Below are positions 6,959 to 13,531 of a DNA stretch of 22,149 nucleotides, piece after piece. Source of the DNA: an uncultured Collinsella sp. (lineage in GTDB: Bacteria > Actinomycetota > Coriobacteriia > Coriobacteriales > Coriobacteriaceae). Numbering within the stretch: the stretch's first letter is position 1; every line of letters starts with the position of its first letter. The notes under the pieces are model-generated. The model saw only the letters and a program-made list of their open reading frames with translations. It had not been told where the DNA came from and searched no databases. The stretch lies in NCBI GenBank assembly GCA_902491345.1, contig CABUHI010000025.1:1-22149 (forward strand). Direction: 5' to 3'. Made by a program: the position numbers and the translations under genes.

Positions 6959-8059
6959 ATGGCTGCAATTTTCAATAGCCCCAGCAAGTACATCCAGGGT
7001 CCGGACGAGCTCGCCAAGCTCGGCTCTTACGTTGAGCCGCTCGGCGCTAAGGCCCTCGTCATCGTGACGCCTTCGGGCAAGAAGCGCGTCGGTGCCAAGA
7101 TCGAGGGCGGTTTTACCGAGGCTAAGGCCGAGCTGCTGTTTGAGGACTTTAACGGCGAGTGCTCCAAGGGCGAGGTCGATCGCCTGGTTGCGCTCGCTCG
7201 CGACAACGGTTGCGACATCATCGTCGGCGTCGGTGGCGGCAAGATCCTCGACACCGCGAAGGCCGTCGCCTATTACCTGGAGTCCCCGGTTATCATTTGC
7301 CCCACCATTGCTTCGACCGATGCCCCGTGTTCGGCGCTTTCGGTGCTCTATACCGATGACGGCCAGTTCGACAAATACCTCTTCCTTAAGGCAAATCCCA
7401 ATATCGTCCTTATGGATACGACGGTTATCGCGGCGAGCCCGGTGCGCCTGACGGTTTCCGGTATGGGCGATGCGCTCGCAACCTATTTCGAGGCTCAGGC
7501 GACGCACGATGCCGACGGCGGCACCTGCGCCGGCGGCAAGGGCGGAATGGCCGGTCTGGCGCTCGCCAAGCTCTGCTACGAGACGCTTATGGCCGATGGC
7601 GTCAAGGCCAAGGTCGCGCTGGAGAAGGGCGCGCTGACGCCTGCCGTGGAGCACATCATCGAGGCCAATACGCTGCTTTCGGGCATTGGCTTTGAGAGCT
7701 CGGGCCTTGCCGCTGCTCATGCCATCCACAATGGTCTGACGATGCTGCCCGAGTGCCACGGCATGTATCACGGCGAGAAGGTCGCCTTCGGCACTATCGT
7801 CCAGCTGGTACTCGAGGATGCCCCGACCGAGAAGCTCGAGGAAGTCTTGGGCTTCTGCATTGAGCTTGGCCTGCCGGTCACGATGAAGGAACTTGGCGTT
7901 GCCGAGCTTACGCGCGAGCAGGCCATGATTGTTGCCGAGGCCGCGTGCGCGCCCGAGGACACCATGTGCAATATGCCGTTTGAGGTGACGCCCGAGATGG
8001 TCGCAAACGCCATCCTGGGTGCCGACGCGCTGGGCCACTACTATCTCATGGATGAGTAA
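6959..8059 (+). CDS. gldA: Glycerol dehydrogenase
   Basis: This enzyme oxidises glycerol to dihydroxyacetone with NAD+ in the cytoplasm and can work in reverse as a redox sink. It has 366 residues, the usual length. GGGK at 92-95 binds the dinucleotide pyrophosphate. D121 and the zinc ligands D171 (GMGDALA), H254 (AAAHAIHNG) and H271 (GMYHGEKVAFG) are all present, so it should be active. The Shine-Dalgarno site is weak (GAGAATGGGAT). It follows the adh terminator by about 20 bp and ends in its own strong terminator. A short ORF downstream (8204-8542) resembles its N-terminal domain. Confidence 0.92.
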   Translation: MAAIFNSPSKYIQGPDELAKLGSYVEPLGAKALVIVTPSGKKRVGAKIEGGFTEAKAELLFEDFNGECSKGEVDRLVALARDNGCDIIVGVGGGKILDTAKAVAYYLESPVIICPTIASTDAPCSALSVLYTDDGQFDKYLFLKANPNIVLMDTTVIAASPVRLTVSGMGDALATYFEAQATHDADGGTCAGGKGGMAGLALAKLCYETLMADGVKAKVALEKGALTPAVEHIIEANTLLSGIGFESSGLAAAHAIHNGLTMLPECHGMYHGEKVAFGTIVQLVLEDAPTEKLEEVLGFCIELGLPVTMKELGVAELTREQAMIVAEAACAPEDTMCNMPFEVTPEMVANAILGADALGHYYLMDE

Positions 8060-8071
8060 ATCAAGCTAAGG

Positions 8072-8107
8072 AAGGGGCAAAGCCAGCAGATGACTTTGCC
8101 CCTTTTT
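8072..8107 (+). terminator. Terminator after gldA
   Basis: An 11-bp stem (AAGGGGCAAAG and its complement) with an 11-base loop runs into TTTTT. It lies 12 bp after the gldA stop. Confidence 0.88.
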
Positions 8108-8112
8108 GCTAT

Positions 8113-8172
8113 GGTGCAAAGTGGCCTGTCTCCAATGTACAAGTTGGTGCAGGGGGCAGGTTACTTTGCGCC
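8113..8172. repeat. REP-like long palindrome
   Basis: Arms 8113-8133 and 8152-8172 pair over 21 consecutive positions as RNA (16 Watson-Crick and 5 G-U pairs) around an 18-base loop. The arms carry a CAAAG-N-CCTGTCNCC motif related to the GGGGACAGGCACC palindrome at 764-801. There is no T-run, and a terminator already sits directly upstream, so termination is unlikely to be its main role. Repeated extragenic palindromes of this type are often linked to REP-associated transposases, none of which is in this window. Confidence 0.5.
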
Positions 8173-8203
8173 AACCGTTGTTTGATGAAGGGCGGATTCT
8201 CGT

Positions 8204-8542
8204 ATGGCGCTTCCCATGGTTTATGGCGGTCCCGGCCGGTATGTTCAGGGGCCGGGCGAACTTTCGCGTCAGGGCAGATATCTGTCATGGCTGGGGTGCT
8301 CCGCCTATGTCCTGTTTGACCAAGGCACCGAGGATCGACTGTGCAAGCAGATCGTCGATGGATTTCTGGGCGAAGGTCTCAGCGAGCCGTTCTTTAAGAT
8401 TTATGACGGTCCGTGTAGCGCGATTTCCGATGGCGACCTGCAGGGTGTTGCAAATGCGGTCTTTAGAAACGAGCGTAATATGGCCAACGAGCAGGCCAAG
8501 GTGACCAAACAAAAGCTCATGCAGCTCATGTGCGAGGCATAG
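8204..8542 (+). CDS. Short GldA N-terminal-like protein (truncated paralogue)
   Basis: This is a 112-residue frame. Residues 8-85 align with the N-terminal dinucleotide-binding part of the neighbouring gldA: both share YxQGPxEL, a Rossmann-like strand and the CxxxIVDGF/AKIEGGF helix. The GGGK loop, the catalytic aspartate and all zinc ligands are missing. The remaining ~27 residues are polar and unrelated (ending MQLMCEA). A modest purine-rich site (GAAGGGCGG) precedes the ATG. It may be a decayed remnant of a duplicated gldA or a small protein that kept only the binding or oligomerisation half. Enzyme activity is not expected. Confidence 0.55.
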   Translation: MALPMVYGGPGRYVQGPGELSRQGRYLSWLGCSAYVLFDQGTEDRLCKQIVDGFLGEGLSEPFFKIYDGPCSAISDGDLQGVANAVFRNERNMANEQAKVTKQKLMQLMCEA

Positions 8543-8693
8543 CTTGGCACTTGATTGACCTTGTGCAATCGAGGCGGCGATAGGCCATAGGCTATTTGCC
8601 GCAAAGATGCGCCGCGTGTAATTTGCCCGAGGCGCGGGCCGATAGCGTATCATTATCTCTTGCTTGTTTGCACTGCTCAGGGAGGGGCCGCGC

Positions 8694-9947
8694 ATGGCGC
8701 AGGAACACGATCTGTTTGATGACATTATCGAGATCAGCAAGGGTTTCGACTTTCTTAAAAACCCGCTTGGCGGCGTGACCGATGCACTCGATCCGTCGGC
8801 GCCGCAGTGGAATCCTGCCGACTACAAGGAGCGTCCGCGCGGTAACACCATTCCGTGCCTGACCTGCAAAAACGAAAAGAGCAGCTGCACCGCGTGCATG
8901 GACGTGTGCCCGGTCAACGCTATCGAGGTCGAGGAAGACTCCATCGAGATCCTCGACTCCTGTCGCAAGTGCGGTCTGTGCGCCGCTGCTTGCCCGACGG
9001 AGGCGATCATCTCTCCGCGCCTTGCACCCAAAAACGTCTACGATGACATTGTCTCGGCGGCTACGAGCCACGAGACCGCCTACGTTACCTGCACGCGTGC
9101 CCTTAAGCGCATGCCGCGCGAGAACGAGGTCGTCGTCGCCTGCGTGGGCGATATTACGGCAGAGACTTGGTTTTCGGTACTGGCCGACTATCCCAACGTG
9201 AGTGTGTACCTGCCGTTGGGCGTGTGCGATAAATGCCGCAACACCGGCGGTGAGGATATTCTGGGCGAGGCGATTGCGAAGGCCGAGGAGTGGTCCGGCA
9301 CGGGTATGGGCCTGGAGGTCGACCCCAAGAGCCTCAAGTGCCATAAGCGCCGCGAGTACGAGCGCAAGGAGTACATGGAAAAGATCGCCCGCACCACGGG
9401 CCTGACGGTGACCAAGCTCAATCCGGCGACGGCGGCGCTGGCTTCGGTGACGCAAAAGCTCAAGGCCCATCGCCATCAGATTACCCAGCTGGAGCGCACG
9501 CTCAACACCATGTGCGGCACCACGACGACCAAGCGTCGCCGTTCGCTCACGCACGGGCGCCAACTGGTGCTCTCGACGTTGCAAAACCACCCCGAGCTTG
9601 CCCAGAACATGCAGGTGAGCACGCCGGAGTGCGATTTTGACAAGTGCACGTCGTGCGGCGAGTGCGTCAATGTATGCCCCACGTTCGCCTGCGATTTGGT
9701 GGGAAGCGGCCGCTTTGCGTTGGAGTCGACGTATTGCTTGGGCTGCGGTGCCTGCGTCAAGGTGTGCCCCGAGCATGCGCTCAAGTTGGTTGAGCATGAC
9801 GCGTCCAATCTGGTCGTCGTCGACCCCGAGGCCGAGGAAAAGGCCGCCCAGAAGGCGAAGGCTCACGAAGAAGCTGAGAAGGTCAAGGCCGAAGCAAAGG
9901 CCAAGCTCGACAAGATGCTCGATCAGGTGGAGAAGCTCGCGGACTAG
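8694..9947 (+). CDS. Four-cluster 4Fe-4S ferredoxin-type protein
   Basis: This is a cytoplasmic electron-transfer protein of 417 residues. Two ferredoxin modules flank a middle domain. The N-terminal module uses C55, C58, C65, C68, C72 and C90, C93, C96, C100. The C-terminal one uses C313, C318, C321, C324, C328 and C348, C351, C354, C358. The middle (130-240) has paired cysteines in VTCTRAL and GVCDKCR, a pattern reminiscent of iron-sulphur adaptor subunits of hydrogenases and heterodisulfide reductases. Residues 375-417 are a Lys/Ala/Glu-rich, probably coiled-coil tail. I start at 8694, where GGGAGGGG is well spaced; ten earlier in-frame codons lack a site. No partner oxidoreductase is adjacent, so the redox partner is unknown. 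Confidence 0.82.
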   Translation: MAQEHDLFDDIIEISKGFDFLKNPLGGVTDALDPSAPQWNPADYKERPRGNTIPCLTCKNEKSSCTACMDVCPVNAIEVEEDSIEILDSCRKCGLCAAACPTEAIISPRLAPKNVYDDIVSAATSHETAYVTCTRALKRMPRENEVVVACVGDITAETWFSVLADYPNVSVYLPLGVCDKCRNTGGEDILGEAIAKAEEWSGTGMGLEVDPKSLKCHKRREYERKEYMEKIARTTGLTVTKLNPATAALASVTQKLKAHRHQITQLERTLNTMCGTTTTKRRRSLTHGRQLVLSTLQNHPELAQNMQVSTPECDFDKCTSCGECVNVCPTFACDLVGSGRFALESTYCLGCGACVKVCPEHALKLVEHDASNLVVVDPEAEEKAAQKAKAHEEAEKVKAEAKAKLDKMLDQVEKLAD

Positions 9948-9974
9948 CCAGCGACCCCAATCTTTGCTTCATTT

Positions 9975-10024
9975 GCGCCGCCGCGGTGTCCGGATTCGCC
10001 CGGATGCTGCGGCGGCGCTATACT
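9975..10024 (+). promoter_or_regulatory. Large hairpin abutting a -10 box before ychF
   Basis: GCGCCGCCGC (9975-9984) and its complement (10009-10018) form a 10-bp stem enclosing a smaller TCCGG/CCGGA stem. It is followed directly by TATACT (10019-10024), a good -10 hexamer whose start site would fall about 30 bases before the ychF GTG. The hairpin may end the ferredoxin transcript, but it has no proper T-run. No -35 match is evident. Confidence 0.45.
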
Positions 10025-10061
10025 TATGAAGTTTGAAGTACCTGTACCAAAAGGAGCTGTC

Positions 10062-11138
10062 GTGTCCCTTTCCATCGGTATCGTGGGCCTGCCCAACGTG
10101 GGCAAGTCGACGTTGTTCACCGCGCTTACCAAAAAGACCGGCCTTGCCGCCAACTACCCGTTCGCCACGATTGACCCCAACGTGGGTATCGTCGATGTGC
10201 CCGATAGCCGCCTGCAAAAGCTCGCCGACATCGTTAACCCCGGCCGCATTGTGCCGGCTACGGTCGAGTTTGTCGACATCGCTGGCCTGGTGAAGGGTGC
10301 CAACGAGGGCGAGGGCCTGGGCAACCAGTTCTTGGCAAACATCCGCGAGACCGACGCCATCTGCGAGGTCGTGCGCTACTTTAAGGACCCCAACGTCATG
10401 CGTGAGGTGGGCCGCACGGGCGAGTTCGTCGATCCCGCCGGCGATGCCGACACCATCATGACCGAGCTCATCCTGGCCGACATGGGCACGCTCGAGAAGC
10501 AGCTGCCCAAGCTCGAGAAGGAGGCCAAGCGCGACAAGGAGCTCATGCCCAAGTTCGAGGTCGCCAAGCGCCTGCTTGCCTGGCTCAACGAGGGCAAGCG
10601 CGCCGCATCCATGGAGATGACCGACGAGGAGCGTGCCGCCGCCAAGGGGCTGTTCCTGCTCACCATGAAGCCCATCCTGTATGTGGCCAACGTAGACGAG
10701 GATATGCTCAACGACGACCTGGCGCCCATCGACGGCGTCAAGCCGCTGCCTATCTGCGCCAAGATCGAGGCCGAGCTTTCCGAGCTCGATCCCGAGGACG
10801 CTGCCGACTACCTGGAGAGCCTGGGCCTGGAGCAGCCCGGTCTGGACGTGCTCGCGCAGGCTGCCTACAAGCTGCTCGGTCTGCAGTCGTTCTTTACGGC
10901 TGGCGAGATGGAGGTCAAGGCCTGGACGGTGCGTCAGGGCGCGACCGCCCCGCAGGCCGCCGGTGTCATCCATACCGATTTTGAGCGCGGCTTTATTAAG
11001 GCCGAGGTTATTGGCTACGACGACTACATCGAGCTCGGCGGCGAGCAGGGCGCCAAGGCCGCCGGCAAGCTGCGCATTGAGGGCAAGGACTATGTCATGG
11101 CCGATGGCGACGTCGTGCACTTCCGCTTTAACGTGTAA
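10062..11138 (+). CDS. ychF: Redox-regulated/ribosome-binding ATPase YchF (Obg-like, OLA1 family)
   Basis: YchF is a universal P-loop protein of the Obg superfamily that binds ribosomes and hydrolyses ATP in preference to GTP. It influences translation and stress responses. The protein has 358 residues, matching the family. P-loop GLPNVGKST is at 9-17, the DxxG motif appears as DIAGL, and the NxxE motif (NVDE) replaces the GTP-specific NKxD, as is typical. The C-terminal TGS-like domain ends in the conserved region after AGVIHTDFERGFIKAEV. I chose GTG at 10062 because AAGGAG lies five bases before it; an ATG at 10026 would add 12 residues before the conserved start. The next gene follows after 11 bp. 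Confidence 0.95.
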   Translation: MSLSIGIVGLPNVGKSTLFTALTKKTGLAANYPFATIDPNVGIVDVPDSRLQKLADIVNPGRIVPATVEFVDIAGLVKGANEGEGLGNQFLANIRETDAICEVVRYFKDPNVMREVGRTGEFVDPAGDADTIMTELILADMGTLEKQLPKLEKEAKRDKELMPKFEVAKRLLAWLNEGKRAASMEMTDEERAAAKGLFLLTMKPILYVANVDEDMLNDDLAPIDGVKPLPICAKIEAELSELDPEDAADYLESLGLEQPGLDVLAQAAYKLLGLQSFFTAGEMEVKAWTVRQGATAPQAAGVIHTDFERGFIKAEVIGYDDYIELGGEQGAKAAGKLRIEGKDYVMADGDVVHFRFNV

Positions 11139-11149
11139 GGACGATGCGC

Positions 11150-11533
11150 ATGTTTAAATATGGAAAAAAAGCCGGCTACATGGGCATCGCGCTGCTGGTG
11201 CTTGCGGTGATTCCGCTGGTGGTTGCAGCGTGTGTTATCCCCAACATTGGTCCCGAGGTGGCAACAAAGTTTAATGCCGCCGGCGAGGCGACGCGCTGGG
11301 GCAAGAGCTACGAGTTGCTGGCACTGCCGGTGCTCAACCTGCTGCTGAGCGTGGCGACGTACTTTACGGCAGGACGCCAGGCTAAAAACAATGATGACTC
11401 CGCCGCTATGGCGCGCATCGTGTGCGAGCGCTACCTGCGCAACGGTTGCATTACGGGTGTGTTCCTCAACGTGGTCAACGTTTACTTTATGTACTCGGCG
11501 ATTACCGGAACGGGCTTTGGCCTTGGTTTCTAG
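11150..11533 (+). CDS. Small membrane protein, DUF1648-like
   Basis: This is a 127-residue protein with three likely membrane helices (about 10-32, 55-75 and 100-122). The segment between the first two (PEVATKFNAAGEATRWGKS) resembles the DUF1648 signature, which has a proline, an FN(x)xG turn and a tryptophan. DUF1648 proteins are often found beside transporter or regulator genes and as part of SdpI-type immunity proteins, but this short form alone does not show that role. AAGGA lies eight bases before ATG 11150; an ATG two codons upstream has too short a spacing. It is probably co-transcribed with ychF (11-bp gap). Confidence 0.75.
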   Translation: MFKYGKKAGYMGIALLVLAVIPLVVAACVIPNIGPEVATKFNAAGEATRWGKSYELLALPVLNLLLSVATYFTAGRQAKNNDDSAAMARIVCERYLRNGCITGVFLNVVNVYFMYSAITGTGFGLGF

Positions 11534-11542
11534 CTTGTCCTT

Positions 11543-11932
11543 TTAGGCAACGAGCCTGCACATATATTCAATGGCTGCTGCGAGGCCGCCGCTCGATCGT
11601 GGTTTAAAGACCATATCGGCGGCGGCCTCGTTTTCGTATCCGGCGCCGCGAAGGGCGAGTGCTATGCCGGCTTCTAAAAGGAGCGGCAGGCCGCGTTGGC
11701 TGGTTGCGATTACGGCAGCCTGATTGAGCGAGCAGCCGTGCGTTTGGCATCGGATGGCAAGTTCACCTCGCGCCGGGCAAGGGACCAGAACGGCGGCGAC
11801 GCGACTTGATAGCAATGCAAATGCTGTGCGCTCATCGGGCGAAAGGCATTCAGCTTCAACGACGACGAGCTTGGGCGGCGCGCTGTTTGTGCGAAGCGTG
11901 GCTCGGTACATGCGGACCGAAGAACCCGACAT
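11543..11932 (-). CDS. Hypothetical protein divergent from an XRE regulator
   Basis: I do not recognise this 129-residue protein. It has a clear CAGGAG site at good spacing before the ATG. It is rich in Ala and Leu, with three cysteines (CLSPDE, VPCPARG, RCQTHGC) in its first two thirds and a hydrophobic helical segment (GLPLLLEAGIALAL) that may be amphipathic rather than a membrane span. It is read away from the XRE gene, and the 24-bp palindrome at 11956-11979 sits 24 bp from its start, so the two genes are probably co-regulated. Its 3' end converges with the membrane protein gene with a 9-bp gap and no terminator between. Confidence 0.6.
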   Translation of the reverse strand: MSGSSVRMYRATLRTNSAPPKLVVVEAECLSPDERTAFALLSSRVAAVLVPCPARGELAIRCQTHGCSLNQAAVIATSQRGLPLLLEAGIALALRGAGYENEAAADMVFKPRSSGGLAAAIEYMCRLVA

Positions 11933-11955
11933 AGAAAACTCCTGTGTATTCGGGA

Positions 11956-11979
11956 AAACGTAAACTATAGTTTACGTTT
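11956..11979. promoter_or_regulatory. Perfect 24-bp palindromic operator between divergent genes
   Basis: AAACGTAAACTA is followed directly by its exact complement. The centre contains TATAGT (11966-11971), which can serve as a -10 for the plus-strand XRE gene. A repressor bound here would cover promoter elements on both sides. The likely binder is the XRE protein encoded 30 bp downstream. Confidence 0.75.
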
Positions 11980-12008
11980 ATGTTCGGCTCCATTTCAAAC
12001 TCGGCTGC

Positions 12009-12227
12009 ATGGACGAACGTGCGAAACAGATTCTTGGCAGGCGGGTCGAAGAGACACGCAGGGACCTTGGTATCTCCAAGGTTGATTTTTGTGTGGCGAC
12101 AGGAATCAGCCGACCCTACCTCGACCGAATCGAAGGTGGGACGGCAAATTTCACGCTCAGGGTTCTATTTAAGATCGCGCCCGCACTCGGCATGACGGTG
12201 TCAGAACTACTCGAGGGTATCGAATAG
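12009..12227 (+). CDS. XRE-family helix-turn-helix transcriptional regulator
   Basis: This is a 72-residue single-domain DNA-binding protein of the Cro/C1 (XRE) type. The recognition region is at about 22-50: ISKVDFCVATGISRPYLDRI followed by EGG, then the usual LFKIAPALGMTVSELLEG close. It has no extra sensor domain, so it probably binds as a dimer and represses its own divergent promoter at 11956-11979. No convincing Shine-Dalgarno site precedes the ATG; the mRNA leader would be only about 30 bases. A 7-bp dyad (GGGTATC/GATACCC, 12215-12236) spans the stop codon and may aid termination. Possible partners include the unknown divergent gene. Confidence 0.82.
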   Translation: MDERAKQILGRRVEETRRDLGISKVDFCVATGISRPYLDRIEGGTANFTLRVLFKIAPALGMTVSELLEGIE

Positions 12228-12249
12228 GGGATACCCGTCGACAACCGAA

Positions 12250-13263
12250 TTACACCATCGGGATACGGTCGTGGTTGACTTGGCTGTAGAACAGGCGCTG
12301 AATCTCGGCCGCATCACGTGACTGGCCGAGTGCCCACATGGTCTTGGCCACAAGCGTCTCGGTGGTCATGTCATCGCCGCGCAGAATGCCCGGATGATCG
12401 GCGTAAGCGCGGCCGACCTCATAAACGCCCAGATCGAGGCCCTCTTCGGGGACCTGCGTGGTCATAACGACGGTGCGGCCCGAATCGACCCAGCGGAAAA
12501 TTGCCTCTTGGAACGACTCGCCCGACTCACCAAACTCGGGGATACCGCCAATGCCAAAGGTCTCCAGAATCACGGCGTCGTAGCTATCGGCAAGGGCGTC
12601 GAGGATGCCCGGGTTCACGCCGGGCGTAAGCTTAAGGACAAACACGCGTGGGTTGATGCTGTCGTAGAAACGCACCGGGTTTTCGCCCTGATGCGTGCCG
12701 TGGAGCCCGTTGCGCACGATGCGGTCGTTGCGGATGTAGGCAATGGGCGGATAGTTGACGCTAATGAACGCGTTAAAGCTCATGGTGCGCTGCTTGCGGG
12801 CGCGCGTGCCGGCAATGGCTACGCCGCCAAACACGATCGAAACGTCGTGCGAATGCTCGTCGAGCGCATAGAGCAGGCTCTGGTACAGGTTGAGCTTGGC
12901 GTCGGTAAAGGGATTGCCCATGGGCTTTTGCGAGCCGGTGAGCACGATAGGCTTAGGGCTGTCCTGAATCAGATAGGAAAGCGCCGCCGCGGTGTAGCTC
13001 ATGGTGTCGGTGCCGTGTAGAATCACGAATCCGTCGTGGTCGGCATAGCCCTTGACGATGACGTCGCGGATACACATCCAGTCGCTGGGGCGCATGTTGG
13101 TGCTGTCGATGTTCATGGGCTGCACGACGTCGAGCTCGCAGAGGCCCGAGATCTCGGGGACGCTCTGGGCGAGCTCCTCACCGGTCAGGGCGGGGGAGAG
13201 GCCGTTGCCGTCCTCGGTCGATGCGATGGTGCCGCCCGTGGCGATGAGAAGGATGCGCTTCAT
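12250..13263 (-). CDS. ansA: Type I L-asparaginase
   Basis: This enzyme hydrolyses L-asparagine to aspartate and ammonia. The protein has 337 residues and no signal peptide, as in cytoplasmic type I enzymes. The first catalytic threonine is T12 in ATGGTIAS. The second is T85 with D86 in the conserved HGTDTM. NIDSTNM at 51-57 and LTGSQKP at 109-114 line the substrate site. I start at 13263 (MKRILLIATGG) with AGGA upstream; a longer frame adds 24 residues that the family lacks. It is divergent from guaA and convergent with the XRE gene. A dyad at 13338-13370 overlaps its probable promoter. A gamma-subunit-like role in tRNA amidation (GatD archaeal type) is unlikely, as no partner is present. 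Confidence 0.9.
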   Translation of the reverse strand: MKRILLIATGGTIASTEDGNGLSPALTGEELAQSVPEISGLCELDVVQPMNIDSTNMRPSDWMCIRDVIVKGYADHDGFVILHGTDTMSYTAAALSYLIQDSPKPIVLTGSQKPMGNPFTDAKLNLYQSLLYALDEHSHDVSIVFGGVAIAGTRARKQRTMSFNAFISVNYPPIAYIRNDRIVRNGLHGTHQGENPVRFYDSINPRVFVLKLTPGVNPGILDALADSYDAVILETFGIGGIPEFGESGESFQEAIFRWVDSGRTVVMTTQVPEEGLDLGVYEVGRAYADHPGILRGDDMTTETLVAKTMWALGQSRDAAEIQRLFYSQVNHDRIPMV

Positions 13264-13337
13264 GCTGGTATTCCTATCGTATTTGCCGCCGCAGAGGCGG
13301 AGTCGTTCGGCAGTATTGTGGCACAGGGCGTCCAATG

Positions 13338-13370
13338 TTCAAACGTATTACATCATCTGTAACGTTTGAA
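13338..13370. promoter_or_regulatory. Dyad-symmetric operator candidate in the ansA-guaA spacer
   Basis: TTCAAACGT (13338-13346) and its complement (13362-13370) flank 15 bp that contain a nested TTACA/TGTAA pair. On the minus strand TTGAAC overlaps the left arm and could be the ansA -35 element, with an AATACT-type -10 farther down. This arrangement suits a repressor or activator of ansA. For guaA, TATAAC and TACACT at 13451-13465 are possible -10 boxes. Confidence 0.45.
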
Positions 13371-13531
13371 AACACTTCAATTGCCGTCAAATAGGGGCCC
13401 AGGTCGTGCGTTTGCCGTGCGCTGATGGCTGCGAGGGACGAGAAACCCCATATAACGTGTACACTATGGAGGTTATTTTCGTTCATTCACGCGGGTGGGC
13501 ACCGGCTCCCCGCCAACAAGAGGGGGAAACC

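Noticed and set aside
6941..8038. Long minus-strand frame opposite gldA
   Set aside because: Shadow frame; it also spans the region between a terminator and gldA without start signals.
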